NCBI GenBank assembly: GCA_963977425.1
Contig: CAXBOO010000001.1
Span: forward strand, 434,001 to 498,000
Direction of reading: 5' to 3'
Source of the DNA: CAXBOO01 sp963977425
GTDB taxonomy: Bacteria > Bacteroidota > Bacteroidia > Flavobacteriales_D > Luteibaculaceae
Length of the DNA: 64,000 nt
Within the stretch, counting starts at the first letter, position 1, and each line of letters begins with the position of its first letter. Of this stretch, positions 41,472 to 50,611 are shown in pieces. The notes under the pieces were generated by a model. It made no database searches. It had not been told where the DNA came from and saw nothing but the letters and a program-made list of their open reading frames with translations. Made by a program: the position numbers and the translations under genes.

Positions 41472-42173
41472 ATGGCGAATAAAAAACAGCTTTTAATTGA
41501 TGATATTTCTGTTGAAATAGTAAAACATGCTCGAGCTAAGAATATTCGAATTCGGCTACAACCGCATAAACCCGTACGGGTAACCATCCCATTGCGAGCA
41601 GCTTTTAGTTTGGGAGAGCATTTTTTAATGCAAAGACTCTCATGGATAAAAGAAAATATGCCCGCTCTAGAAGCTAAATCTCCTCGAAAAACATTCGATT
41701 GGGATTATGTTTTGACCACTTTTGAAGGCGAAATTCGATTGATACCAATAGGATCCGAAAAAGAGAATGGGGTCATTGGGTTGGAATTGCCACCTGAATT
41801 CGATTTTGATAAGAGCGAAAACCAAACTGAAGTTGAAAAACTGTTGGTAGAGAAACTTAGGGAAATAGCCAAAAATCATTTACCGCAAAGACTTCAGGTA
41901 CTTGCCGATTTGACAGGGTTTCAATTTGAAAAAGTAACAGTGAAAAATTTGAAGTCCCGTTGGGGAAGTTGTTCTTCAGTCAATAACATCAATCTCAATA
42001 TTCATTTGATGCGTTTGCCATCCGAAATGATAGATTATGTATTGATGCACGAGTTGCAACATACCACCATCAAAAATCACAGTTCTAGCTTTTGGAATGC
42101 ATTAGAAGCAAAATGGCCTGGGGCAATTCGGCTTGATAAAGTGCTGAATCAATACCGAATTTCTTGGTTTTAA
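41472..42173 (+). CDS. YgjP-like (DUF45) metallopeptidase
   Basis: This 233-residue cytosolic protein is of the YgjP/SprT-like zinc-metallopeptidase family. It has the family motif KSRWGSCSS (161-169) and the zinc helix HELQH (193-197), with His203 (KNHS) as the probable third ligand, so the metal site is intact. The biological substrate is unknown. It is divergent from the PPK2 gene and its last 4 bp overlap the convergent acyltransferase gene. Confidence 0.93.
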   Translation: MANKKQLLIDDISVEIVKHARAKNIRIRLQPHKPVRVTIPLRAAFSLGEHFLMQRLSWIKENMPALEAKSPRKTFDWDYVLTTFEGEIRLIPIGSEKENGVIGLELPPEFDFDKSENQTEVEKLLVEKLREIAKNHLPQRLQVLADLTGFQFEKVTVKNLKSRWGSCSSVNNINLNIHLMRLPSEMIDYVLMHELQHTTIKNHSSSFWNALEAKWPGAIRLDKVLNQYRISWF

Positions 42174-43048
42174 TTCAGAGGTTCACTTTCTGGACGCTTG
42201 TGCTTCCATCGACGATGACTCCATAGCCAGTATTGAGGATTTTCTTTGATGATTTCTTCTAGGGCCTGAACATGCAGTTTGGTGATGGTTCCTGTCACAA
42301 CTTCTTTAGGGTTTTCACATAAGAGTTTGTACTCTAAATGGTAATGACCACGTTTTACTTTGCTGATTTTACCGAAAACAACTGCAGCGTCCACTTTTGA
42401 AGCAATTTTTTCTGCGCCAAATTGAACTCCAGTTTCTTGATTTAAGAACATTGTCCAGTAGCATTTTTGAGATTTTCTTGGCGATTGGTCCGAACCAAAA
42501 TACATCATTGATGGACGTTCTTGCATTTCTTCAAACATCATTTTAGGATCGGATGTTGGTACTGTCGTCATCCCAAATCGTTCTCTTGATTGTCTTAATT
42601 TTTCGTTGAAAAATTTGTCTTTAAGCGGAGTGTAAAATCCGATGGATTTATGAGGAGTGCCAATCTGACCACAAAGAGCAAGCCATTCCCAGTTATTGTA
42701 ATGTCCTAGTACCAAAACAACATGTTTTTTGTTGGCGTAAAGCCTTTCTAAAACTTCATTGTTTGCCACTGTAAATCTTATAGCAGCTTGTTTTTTTGTG
42801 AGGCTAAAAGCTTTAAGTGTTTCTATAAAGATGTCGCAGAAATGCTTGTAAAAAGCATCCATTATAGCCTTGTGTTCTTTGTCGGTTTTTTCAGGGAAGG
42901 AATTCTGAATATTCGTCAGTACTACTTTTTTTCTATAGCCTATTATGTGGTATAGAATAATGCAAAAAAACGAACTCACTCTGTACAAAAACCAAAATGG
43001 TAGATAACTAAGTGGTACAAGAATGATGTAGTATAATATTCTAGTCAA
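42170..43048 (-). CDS. LpxL/HtrB-like lipid A acyltransferase
   Basis: This inner-membrane acyltransferase has 292 residues and one N-terminal membrane segment (about 4-35). The catalytic region is GHYNNWEW with His116, the lipid A late-acyltransferase equivalent of the HX4D/E motif (His116, Glu121). The conserved YFGSDQSPRK stretch follows. It is likely to add a secondary acyl chain to lipid A, or to acylate aminolipids in Bacteroidota that use this family otherwise. The adjoining Kdo transferase gene, 9 bp upstream, supports the lipid A role. The start is TTG at 43048. Confidence 0.88.
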   Translation of the reverse strand: MTRILYYIILVPLSYLPFWFLYRVSSFFCIILYHIIGYRKKVVLTNIQNSFPEKTDKEHKAIMDAFYKHFCDIFIETLKAFSLTKKQAAIRFTVANNEVLERLYANKKHVVLVLGHYNNWEWLALCGQIGTPHKSIGFYTPLKDKFFNEKLRQSRERFGMTTVPTSDPKMMFEEMQERPSMMYFGSDQSPRKSQKCYWTMFLNQETGVQFGAEKIASKVDAAVVFGKISKVKRGHYHLEYKLLCENPKEVVTGTITKLHVQALEEIIKENPQYWLWSHRRWKHKRPESEPLN

Positions 43049-43057
43049 AACAATGGT

Positions 43058-44299
43058 TTAATGTGTAGTACTGTGCAAAGTTGCGTCAAAAATAGGGTGT
43101 TTCAAAACATTATCAGTAGCACCGCTTTTTTCACTTACACAGTGTTTTGCATTAGCACTCATGCGTTCAATTTCGGCTTTAGAATTCAAAAGCATGGTTA
43201 CATTGTTTGCTATGGCTTGTATGTTTTCGCCTTCTAATACTGCGCCACATTGAATAGCGTATTCAGCTTCAGGAAATTTTGAATGTTGGTAGCCTATGCA
43301 AACGGGTAGTCCGTAGGCTAGTGGTTCGATGATATTATGCAATTTTCCTGTAAGGCCACCCGCAACAATTGCTATTAATCCGTATCGATATAAGTATCGT
43401 AAATCTCCTACAGAATCTACGATCAATACATTGCTGTTTGGATTGAAATTGGATAAAAAAGTGAATTTGACATCAAAATCAGCGAGTAAACTGTTTAAAT
43501 GATTTCTCTCTACTTCGTGAGGAGCGATAATGATTTTTTGATCGGGATGAGTTGAAGCAATTACCTGGGCTATATCTATTTCATCTTTCCATGCGGATCC
43601 AAATACGATGGCTTTTTTTGCGTCTAAAAATGCTTCAATTTTTTCGTTTTGATAGGCAGTGTTTTTATTTTCTAAAGCCTGATCAAATCTTGGGTCACCA
43701 ACCAAAATACTTTGAATTTGATTGTTGTCTAATATTTCTTTTCCTGAAGGATATTGAGTGAAAATTGGGTTGAATGATGTGAGTGCTTGTCTGAAAAATT
43801 TACCCCAAGGTTTGAAATACATTTGATTTTGCCTGAATTGCGCAGCTATCAATATTTGTGGTACATCATTGCGTTTTAATTCTGCTTGCAAATTTGGCCA
43901 GATGTCGTATTTGACACCAATAAACATGGATGGTTTTAGGATGCTGTAGAGTGTTTTTGCGTTTTGTTTGCTGTCTATTGGTAAGTAAAACACTGAGCAG
44001 ATTTCAGGTATGGTTTTGTAATTCTGAAAGCCTGAAGGAGAAAAGAAACTAACTACAATGGGTGATGCGTATTTTTTGTGCAAAGCTTTAATCAAAGGCA
44101 ATGCTTGCAAGTATTCACCATAACTAGCGCAATGAAACCAAATAGGTTTAGCGTCTAGAGTGCTGATGTTTTTTTTGAGTTTACTTTTCCAATGTCTTCT
44201 CCCTACAACCCATGCTTTAGCTTTAGGTGAAAAAACAGATGCAGCCGTAATTATTGCTGCGTACATGCGTATGGATAAAGTATAGAAAAGGGATATCAA
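43058..44299 (-). CDS. waaA: 3-deoxy-D-manno-octulosonic acid transferase
   Basis: WaaA/KdtA transfers Kdo from CMP-Kdo to lipid IVA at the inner membrane. From the TTG at 44299 the protein has 413 residues: an N-terminal anchor (MISLFYTLSIRMYAAIITAA), the catalytic HCASYGEYLQA stretch (Glu62), and a GT-B C-terminal half with VAGGLTGKLHNIIEPLAYGLP. The TTG overlaps the TGA of the preceding gene (TTGA), suggesting translational coupling. Starting at 44347 would add 16 residues read from that gene's end and unlike the family. Confidence 0.92.
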   Translation of the reverse strand: MISLFYTLSIRMYAAIITAASVFSPKAKAWVVGRRHWKSKLKKNISTLDAKPIWFHCASYGEYLQALPLIKALHKKYASPIVVSFFSPSGFQNYKTIPEICSVFYLPIDSKQNAKTLYSILKPSMFIGVKYDIWPNLQAELKRNDVPQILIAAQFRQNQMYFKPWGKFFRQALTSFNPIFTQYPSGKEILDNNQIQSILVGDPRFDQALENKNTAYQNEKIEAFLDAKKAIVFGSAWKDEIDIAQVIASTHPDQKIIIAPHEVERNHLNSLLADFDVKFTFLSNFNPNSNVLIVDSVGDLRYLYRYGLIAIVAGGLTGKLHNIIEPLAYGLPVCIGYQHSKFPEAEYAIQCGAVLEGENIQAIANNVTMLLNSKAEIERMSANAKHCVSEKSGATDNVLKHPIFDATLHSTTH

Positions 44300-45078
44300 T
44301 TGATGTAATAATCGTTCGCCATTCTTCGGTAAAGTGGTAGCAACCAAGTGAAACGAACACCTGTGAATAAATCCAATCTTTTTTGAGTGTCTTTGGCGCC
44401 ATCATCAAAATTAAAATCTCGTCGAGATTGTGTGAAGCCTTGGTTGAAGACAAGTTCAACTCTGAAATTGGTTAATTTTTTGTTGCTAATATGGAAGTAT
44501 CCAATGTTCTGTTCAAGTAAAGTTCCGTTGGTTAATCTATCGTAACCTTTCTCGTAGCCATTGTCGATTTGGGGCATGCGGTTGTTTTGGTGTTCGATGC
44601 GTATTTTGTGTTGAATAAAACCTAATCCTAAACCAACTATAATACCAGAGTTAGGGTTTTTCTCTGCATTAATTGGGAATAGTTTTTCAGTTCTAAGACT
44701 GAAAGTCATGCCTCGTTGGAATAATAAAACATTAGCAATTTGCCCGTTTTCATCTAAAAGTTCGTTTTTTTCACTGTATAGGTTGGCCATTAATCCAGGT
44801 TGCTTTACATCATTCCCAAAAAGAAATTGACCATTGGCTGAAAAAATCCAATTCGACTTTGTTTTAAATTGTGGATTTACGCCTAAGCTAAAGTGTGTGC
44901 CAAATCGATCGGCTAAATCACCACCAGGCACATAGGATGAGAAAGAGAATCCTACAGAAAAGAACCGGCCAGCTTCTATCGAATTGCTGTTTTGAGCAAA
45001 AGCAAATTGATTAGAAAATGTTAATAACACCAAAAGCGAAAAACCGATTTTTTTAATTCTTTCCAAACTCCACATCAT
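44296..45078 (-). CDS. Outer-membrane beta-barrel protein, function unknown
   Basis: This 260-residue protein begins with a short basic stretch (MMWSLERIKK), a hydrophobic core and a cleavage-like FAFAQ, so it is exported. The mature part (FSVGFSFSSYVPGGDLADRFGTHFSLGVNPQF...) consists of alternating strands and glycine turns, and it ends in an aromatic/charged segment, like small porin-type barrels of Bacteroidota. It heads a probable operon with waaA and the LpxL-like gene, so an envelope role is likely. No closer family recognised. Confidence 0.72.
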   Translation of the reverse strand: MMWSLERIKKIGFSLLVLLTFSNQFAFAQNSNSIEAGRFFSVGFSFSSYVPGGDLADRFGTHFSLGVNPQFKTKSNWIFSANGQFLFGNDVKQPGLMANLYSEKNELLDENGQIANVLLFQRGMTFSLRTEKLFPINAEKNPNSGIIVGLGLGFIQHKIRIEHQNNRMPQIDNGYEKGYDRLTNGTLLEQNIGYFHISNKKLTNFRVELVFNQGFTQSRRDFNFDDGAKDTQKRLDLFTGVRFTWLLPLYRRMANDYYIN

Positions 45079-45082
45079 AACC

Positions 45083-45090
45083 TATATTCG
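45083..45090 (+). promoter_or_regulatory. Possible -7 element of the nucleotide-sugar genes
   Basis: TATATTCG (TAnnTTYG) lies 19 bp before the ATG at 45110. Upstream, at 19 bp, only TTC is present in place of TTTG. Confidence 0.4.
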
Positions 45091-45109
45091 CAGTAAATTT
45101 ATTCAAAGT

Positions 45110-46237
45110 ATGTACAACATACCAATGGTTGACTTACAAAATCAGTACAAAAGCATCGAAAACGATGTGGATACTGCTGTTTTGAAGTCGATAAAATCAG
45201 GTAAATACATCAACGGGCCAGAAGTGGCATCGTTTAAAGAAAACTTGCAAAAGTATTTAGGGGTAAAGCATGTAATACCATGCGCTAATGGTACCGATGC
45301 TTTGCAATTGGCACTGATGGCGGCAGATTTGAAGCCTGGCGACGAAGTCATTGCACCAAGTTTTACCTTTGTAGCTACAGCCGAAGTTATTGCTTTAATG
45401 GGGTTAACACCAATTCTAATTGATGTTCATCCCGATACATTTTGTTTGGATGAAAATAAGTTGGAAGGCCTTATTACATCTAAAACCAAAGCCATAGTTC
45501 CTGTTCATTTATTTGGCCAGTGTGCCAATATGGAGGCCATTATGAACATTGCCAATAAGCACAATTTGTTGGTTGTTGAAGATAATGCGCAAGCTATCGG
45601 AGCAGATTTTACATTTTCTGATGGTAAAAAAGCCAAAGCAGGTACTATTGGTCAAATAGGATGCACTTCATTTTTTCCAAGCAAAAATCTTGGTTGTTAT
45701 GGAGATGGCGGTGCTGTATTTACCAACGATGATGTCTTGGCGAAACGCATTGCGGTAATTGCAAATCATGGAATGGATGTACGTTATTACCACGATGAAG
45801 TTGGTATTAACTCTCGTCTTGATAGTGTGCAAGCGGCTATTTTGGATATCAAACTAAAGAAACTGGATGAATACAACTCGGCTAGACAAAACGCTGCTGA
45901 TTTGTATGAAAAATATTTGGGGAGCGAACTGAAACTCACCTTGCCTAAAGTTGCTGACTTTACCAACCATGTGTACCATCAGTATACTGTATTGGCCGAA
46001 AGTTTAGAAATAAGAGATGCTATCATTAAGCATTTGCAAGGTGTTGGTATAGCTTGTGCTGTGTACTATCCAGTGCCTTTGCACAAACAAAAAGCATACA
46101 AAAACGAACGTTATCCTGATGCCTCTTTTCCTGTTACAAACCAACTTTCTGATCATGTGTTTTCTTTGCCTATGCATACAGAGTTGACAGACGAGGTTGT
46201 ACAAATAATTGCTAACGAAATAAAAAAAGTATTATAA
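45110..46237 (+). CDS. WbpE-like DegT/DnrJ/EryC1/StrS sugar aminotransferase
   Basis: This PLP-dependent aminotransferase of nucleotide sugars has 375 residues. The phosphate-binding segment is CANGTDALQLAL (58-69), the VVEDNAQAIGA stretch holds Asp158, and the PLP lysine is Lys192 in FFPSKNLGCYGDGG. It is of the C-3 type that acts after a WbpB-type oxidation, giving UDP-2-acetamido-3-amino-2,3-dideoxyglucuronate. WbpB-, WbpD- and WbpA-like genes 4-8 kb downstream support that assignment. The exact substrate is inferred from context. Confidence 0.88.
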   Translation: MYNIPMVDLQNQYKSIENDVDTAVLKSIKSGKYINGPEVASFKENLQKYLGVKHVIPCANGTDALQLALMAADLKPGDEVIAPSFTFVATAEVIALMGLTPILIDVHPDTFCLDENKLEGLITSKTKAIVPVHLFGQCANMEAIMNIANKHNLLVVEDNAQAIGADFTFSDGKKAKAGTIGQIGCTSFFPSKNLGCYGDGGAVFTNDDVLAKRIAVIANHGMDVRYYHDEVGINSRLDSVQAAILDIKLKKLDEYNSARQNAADLYEKYLGSELKLTLPKVADFTNHVYHQYTVLAESLEIRDAIIKHLQGVGIACAVYYPVPLHKQKAYKNERYPDASFPVTNQLSDHVFSLPMHTELTDEVVQIIANEIKKVL

Positions 46238-46238
46238 A

Positions 46239-47546
46239 ATGAATATTGCTGTAATTGGAACAGGTTATGTAGGTCTTGTAACCGGAACGTGTTTTGCTGA
46301 AACAGGTAACAATGTTATCTGTGTTGATATTGATGCTAAGAAAGTGGAACGCATGAAAAATGGCGAAATTCCTATTTACGAACCCCACCTTGATGTTTTG
46401 TTTGAAAGAAACATCAAACAAGGTCGATTGGAATTCACTACAGAATTAGCACCAGCAATTGAAAAATCGGACATCATATTTTTAGCGCTTCCAACACCTC
46501 CAGGAGAGGATGGGTCGGCCGATTTGAGTTATGTTTTGGGTGTTGCCGATCAGATTGGTGAAATCATGACATCCTACAAAGTCTTGGTTGATAAATCTAC
46601 GGTACCCGTAGGGACAGCTGAAAAAGTAACTGAAGCAGTTGCTAAAAAAGCCAAAGTGCAGTTTGATGTAGTTTCTAACCCTGAGTTTTTGCGCGAAGGA
46701 TTTGCAGTAGATGATTTCTTGAAACCCGATAGAGTGGTGATAGGAACGAGTTCGGCCAAAGCCAAAATGCTGATGGAAGAATTGTACAAACCTTTTGTGC
46801 GTCAAGGAAATCCTATCATCGTAATGGATGAAAAATCGGCTGAATTGACAAAGTATGCAGCCAATGCATTTTTAGCAACTAAGATTACTTTCATGAACGA
46901 GATTGCTAACTATTGCGAAATGGTTGGAGCAAATGTTGATATGGTTCGCAAAGGTGTTGGTACCGACTCTAGAATTGGAAATCGTTTTTTATTTCCAGGA
47001 ATAGGTTATGGTGGATCTTGCTTCCCAAAAGATGTGCAAGCATTGCATAAAAGTGGAAAAGATGCCAATTACGATTTCAAAATTATTGATGCCGTAATGC
47101 AAGTCAATCAGTCTCAGAAATTGAGATTGATAGATAAAGTAATGGCGCATTATAAAGGCGATGTTAAGGGTAAAACCTTTGCTCTGTGGGGATTGGCATT
47201 CAAGCCCGATACCGACGATATTAGAGAAGCTCCAGCCTTGTATATGATTGATGAATTATTGGCTCAAGGTGCTAAAATTCAAGCTTTCGATCCAGAAGCA
47301 ATGGAGAATGTAAAAGCTCTGTACGGCGATAAAGTAAGTTTTGTTAGTTCGGCTACGAAAGCAACTGAAAATGCAGATGCATTGCTTATTGCTACTGAAT
47401 GGACAACGTTCCGTTCACCAGACTTTGATATGTTGAAAGACAATCTAAAAGACGATGTTATTTTTGATGGTAGAAACTTGTACGATACCAATACGGTTCG
47501 CGATAAAGGTTTAACCTACTATAGTATAGGCCGCGAAACGGTTTAA
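46239..47546 (+). CDS. UDP-glucose 6-dehydrogenase
   Basis: The enzyme oxidises UDP-glucose to UDP-glucuronate with two NAD+. The 435 residues have an N-terminal Rossmann motif (GTGYVGLVTG, 7-16), the catalytic Cys261 in GGSCFPKD and a C-terminal UDP-binding domain with ALWGLAFKPDTDDIREAPA. This is the classic Ugd type and distinct from the WbpA-like enzyme further downstream. It begins 1 bp after the aminotransferase stop. Its product is the substrate of the decarboxylase encoded 1.5 kb downstream. A terminator follows. Confidence 0.94.
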   Translation: MNIAVIGTGYVGLVTGTCFAETGNNVICVDIDAKKVERMKNGEIPIYEPHLDVLFERNIKQGRLEFTTELAPAIEKSDIIFLALPTPPGEDGSADLSYVLGVADQIGEIMTSYKVLVDKSTVPVGTAEKVTEAVAKKAKVQFDVVSNPEFLREGFAVDDFLKPDRVVIGTSSAKAKMLMEELYKPFVRQGNPIIVMDEKSAELTKYAANAFLATKITFMNEIANYCEMVGANVDMVRKGVGTDSRIGNRFLFPGIGYGGSCFPKDVQALHKSGKDANYDFKIIDAVMQVNQSQKLRLIDKVMAHYKGDVKGKTFALWGLAFKPDTDDIREAPALYMIDELLAQGAKIQAFDPEAMENVKALYGDKVSFVSSATKATENADALLIATEWTTFRSPDFDMLKDNLKDDVIFDGRNLYDTNTVRDKGLTYYSIGRETV

Positions 47547-47563
47547 ACTGAAACTTATTCACA

Positions 47564-47598
47564 TAAAAAAAGCCTCTGACATATCGGAGGCTTTTTTA
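47564..47598. terminator. Bidirectional terminator
   Basis: The stem AGCCTCTG/CGGAGGCT (47571-47578 with 47585-47592, one T-G pair) is flanked by A- and T-runs, between convergent ugd and the MFS gene. Confidence 0.85.
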
Positions 47599-47613
47599 TT
47601 TACAGTGATTTTT

Positions 47614-48990
47614 TTATTTGGTTACTGCAGTAATTTCTTTGTTTCTAAAGGCGAATAGAATCAACACCACGAAGCCAATCATTGGAACTGTGTATCCAAT
47701 GGTAATGTTGCTGATGTCGGCTATGTAGCCTTGCAATGGTGGTAGAAAGGCGCCGCCAAGTATCATCATAATCAATAATGAACTTAACATGGCTTGTTCG
47801 CCTTTTTTGTCGCGCAAGGCAAGGGCGAAAATACAAGGCCATAAAATAGAACAACACAACCCGCCAATCAAAATTGCAAACAAGCCAACGTTGCCAGGCA
47901 TAGTAACAGCCAATATGCAACACAATACACCTAATCCACACAATGCCAACATAGACTTACGTGGTAAGTTGCTGGTGATGCTGATGATGATAGGGAAAAT
48001 AAGCACAAAAGGAGCGAAGTATAAAAAGTCAATCATAGGACTTCCTTTCAACCAGTTTACGCCCATTATGATAGCGTATACAACTGCTGAAATGATGAAT
48101 CTTCCAGGAACTATTAAGGCTTTTGGAAGTTTGAAAACTTCAATGGAAGCACACAGTCTGCCTATCATCAAACAACCCCAATACAGTGAAATGTAATGAA
48201 CAGAATTAGCTTCAGAAAGTCCGAGCACATTGTCTGATTTTACGTAAGCAGGTAAATTACTTTGAAGTGCAACTTCTACACCTACGTAACAAAAAATGGC
48301 CAACATACCCCATAGGGCATTGGCGTCTACTTTGAATGAGTTGACTGTTTCAGAAATTTCTTTTTTAGCTATAACAGGCATGCGAGAAAGCTGAACAATA
48401 AAAGCAACGATTAAAAACGCAAACCCTAATATGGTGTAGGGAATAGGTAAGTCATCCATTTTTAAACTGTTGTTGCCTGAGCTTATGCTACCGAAGAGTA
48501 CAAAACTCACCAATAATGGTCCTATGGTTGTTCCTAGAGAGTTTATACCTCCTGCAAGGTTTATTCTGCGGGCACCATTCTCGTCTGAACCAAGGTTTAG
48601 AAGCAAAGGGTTGACTACAATTTGCTGAATAGAAAAACCCAAACCAACCACAAATAAAGAAGCCAACATAAGTGGAAATGAGGATAAATAAGATGCTGGA
48701 ATGAATCCGAAAGCACCAATAGCACTCAGGGTTAAACCAAACGTAAGCAAGCGTTTGTAACCGTATTTCTGACTCGCGTCGTTGCCTTTTCTTCCTTGCA
48801 AAAAGTAGGCCAATGAACCTAAGAAATAGGCCGCATAAAATGCAGAATCAACCAGTTGAGATTGAAATTGAGTAAGGGAGAAATTTTGTTTGAATGCGGC
48901 AATTAATACAGTGTTGGATGCGGCAACAAAGCCCCAAAAAAAGAATATGCCTATTAAAACGTAGAGAGGATTAAACCTTGCTTTCATCAT
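47614..48990 (-). CDS. MFS sugar transporter (FucP/GluP-like)
   Basis: This polytopic inner-membrane permease of 458 residues has about twelve membrane segments. The opening MMKARFNPLYVLIGIFFFWGFVAASNTVLIAAFK resembles the FucP/glucose-galactose family of sugar:H+ symporters. Conserved stretches include GLGFSIQQIVVNPLLLNLG and GGLCCSILWPCIFALALRDKK. The sugar cannot be named. An in-frame TTG at 49011 would prefix seven residues, but the ATG at 48990 is preferred. It is the only gene on the minus strand inside the nucleotide-sugar block. Confidence 0.86.
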   Translation of the reverse strand: MMKARFNPLYVLIGIFFFWGFVAASNTVLIAAFKQNFSLTQFQSQLVDSAFYAAYFLGSLAYFLQGRKGNDASQKYGYKRLLTFGLTLSAIGAFGFIPASYLSSFPLMLASLFVVGLGFSIQQIVVNPLLLNLGSDENGARRINLAGGINSLGTTIGPLLVSFVLFGSISSGNNSLKMDDLPIPYTILGFAFLIVAFIVQLSRMPVIAKKEISETVNSFKVDANALWGMLAIFCYVGVEVALQSNLPAYVKSDNVLGLSEANSVHYISLYWGCLMIGRLCASIEVFKLPKALIVPGRFIISAVVYAIIMGVNWLKGSPMIDFLYFAPFVLIFPIIISITSNLPRKSMLALCGLGVLCCILAVTMPGNVGLFAILIGGLCCSILWPCIFALALRDKKGEQAMLSSLLIMMILGGAFLPPLQGYIADISNITIGYTVPMIGFVVLILFAFRNKEITAVTK

Positions 48991-49049
48991 TTTGTTTTTC
49001 CGAAAGGTCAAAGTAAACTAATTGTTACTTTCGTTCATCTTTAATTTTC

Positions 49050-50033
49050 ATGAAAACAGTTTTAATAACCGGTGCCGCTGGATTCTTAGGCTCGCATCTT
49101 TGCGATAGATTTATCAAAGAAGGTTACAAAGTCATTGCTATGGATAACCTCATAACTGGGGATATGAGCAATATAGAGCACTTGTTTCCATTGGAGAATT
49201 TTCAGTTTTGTCATCAAGACGTAAGCCAGCATGTTCATGTTGCAGGCGATTTGGATTATATCCTACATTTTGCTTCGCCAGCATCGCCAATCGATTATTT
49301 AAAGATTCCGATTCAAACCTTGAAAGTGGGTTCGTTGGGAACGCACAATTTGCTTGGCTTAGCTAAAGCAAAAAATGCCCGCATTTTGGTGGCAAGTACA
49401 TCAGAAGTGTATGGCGATCCTCTAGTTCATCCACAAACGGAAGAATATTGGGGGAATGTGAATCCTATCGGACCTCGTGGTGTATATGATGAAGCAAAAC
49501 GTTTTCAGGAAGCAATAACCATGGCGTACCATCGTTTCCATGGCTTGGAGACCCGTATAGTTCGCATATTCAATACCTATGGTCCTAGAATGCGTCTGAA
49601 CGACGGTAGAGTGTTGCCTGCTTTTATTGGACAAGCATTGCGCGGTGAAGATTTGACTGTTTTTGGAGACGGTAGCCAAACAAGAAGTTTCTGTTATGTA
49701 GATGATTTGGTAGAAGGTATATACCGTTTGCTAATGTCTGATATATCAGAGCCAATCAATGTTGGTAATCCAGACGAAATTACCATTGGCGATTTTGCGG
49801 AAGAGATTATTAAACTAACCGGAACCACACAAAAAGTAATTTATAAGCCTTTACCTGCGGATGATCCTATGCAACGTCAACCCAATATTGATAAAGCAAA
49901 AGCATTGCTTGGATGGGAACCAAAAGTTTCTCGACAAGAAGGATTAAAAATCACTTACGATTACTTTAAGTCCTTGTCTGAGAGTGAATTGTATAAAAGT
50001 GAACACGATTTTAAAACGTTTAATAAAAAATAA
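49050..50033 (+). CDS. UDP-glucuronate decarboxylase (UDP-xylose synthase)
   Basis: This extended SDR enzyme converts UDP-glucuronate to UDP-xylose with NAD+ recycling. The 327 residues have GAAGFLGSH (8-16), the UXS-specific ASPASP (75-80), Ser118-Thr-Ser-Glu of the active site and the catalytic Tyr146/Lys150 pair in GVYDEAK. The stretch YGPRMRLNDGRVLPAFIGQAL is typical of UXS. Together with ugd this gives a two-step route from UDP-glucose to UDP-xylose. The stop codon overlaps the start of the next gene by one base. Confidence 0.93.
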   Translation: MKTVLITGAAGFLGSHLCDRFIKEGYKVIAMDNLITGDMSNIEHLFPLENFQFCHQDVSQHVHVAGDLDYILHFASPASPIDYLKIPIQTLKVGSLGTHNLLGLAKAKNARILVASTSEVYGDPLVHPQTEEYWGNVNPIGPRGVYDEAKRFQEAITMAYHRFHGLETRIVRIFNTYGPRMRLNDGRVLPAFIGQALRGEDLTVFGDGSQTRSFCYVDDLVEGIYRLLMSDISEPINVGNPDEITIGDFAEEIIKLTGTTQKVIYKPLPADDPMQRQPNIDKAKALLGWEPKVSRQEGLKITYDYFKSLSESELYKSEHDFKTFNKK

Positions 50034-50611
50034 TGTCCAATCATTTTGTTCATAATACGGCGGTTGTCGATGCAGGATGTATAGTTGGTGAAGGATCCAA
50101 AATTTGGCATTTTTCTCACCTTATGTCATCGGCAGTTATTGGCAACAATTGCATCATTGGACAAAATGTTTTTCTAGGAAATAAAGTAGTGTTGGGCAAT
50201 CATGTTAAGGTTCAGAACAATGTATCTCTGTTCGAAGGGGTCGTTTGCGAAGACTATGTGTTTTTAGGTCCATCGTGTGTGTTTACAAACGTTATAAATC
50301 CTAGAGCGGAGGTAGAAAGAAAATCTGAATTCAAAAAGACTCGAGTTCACCACGGAGCTACAATTGGAGCTAACGCTACTGTAGTTTGCGGAAATAATTT
50401 AGGTAAGTATTGTTTGGTAGGAGCAGGTTCTGTTGTAACCAAATCGGTTCCAGATTATGCTCTTGTAGTTGGTAATCCAGCCAAACAAATAGCTTGGGTA
50501 AGCCAAAAGGGAGAAAGATTATCCTTCATAGATTTTGAAGCGGTATGTCCTATCGATCAGTCGAAATATATTTTGAAAGACAATACCGTTAAAAAATTAG
50601 GCGATGAATAA
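50033..50611 (+). CDS. WbpD-like UDP-amino-sugar N-acetyltransferase
   Basis: This left-handed beta-helix acyltransferase has 192 residues with hexapeptide repeats throughout (for example VVDAGCIVGEGSKIW, AVIGNNCIIGQNVFLGNKVVLGN and GATIGANATVVCGNNLGKYCLVGAGSVV). WbpD acetylates the 3-amino group of UDP-2-acetamido-3-amino-2,3-dideoxyglucuronate using acetyl-CoA. That role is inferred from the WbpE-, WbpB- and WbpA-like neighbours. It overlaps the preceding gene by 1 bp and the following gene by 8 bp. Confidence 0.87.
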   Translation: MSNHFVHNTAVVDAGCIVGEGSKIWHFSHLMSSAVIGNNCIIGQNVFLGNKVVLGNHVKVQNNVSLFEGVVCEDYVFLGPSCVFTNVINPRAEVERKSEFKKTRVHHGATIGANATVVCGNNLGKYCLVGAGSVVTKSVPDYALVVGNPAKQIAWVSQKGERLSFIDFEAVCPIDQSKYILKDNTVKKLGDE

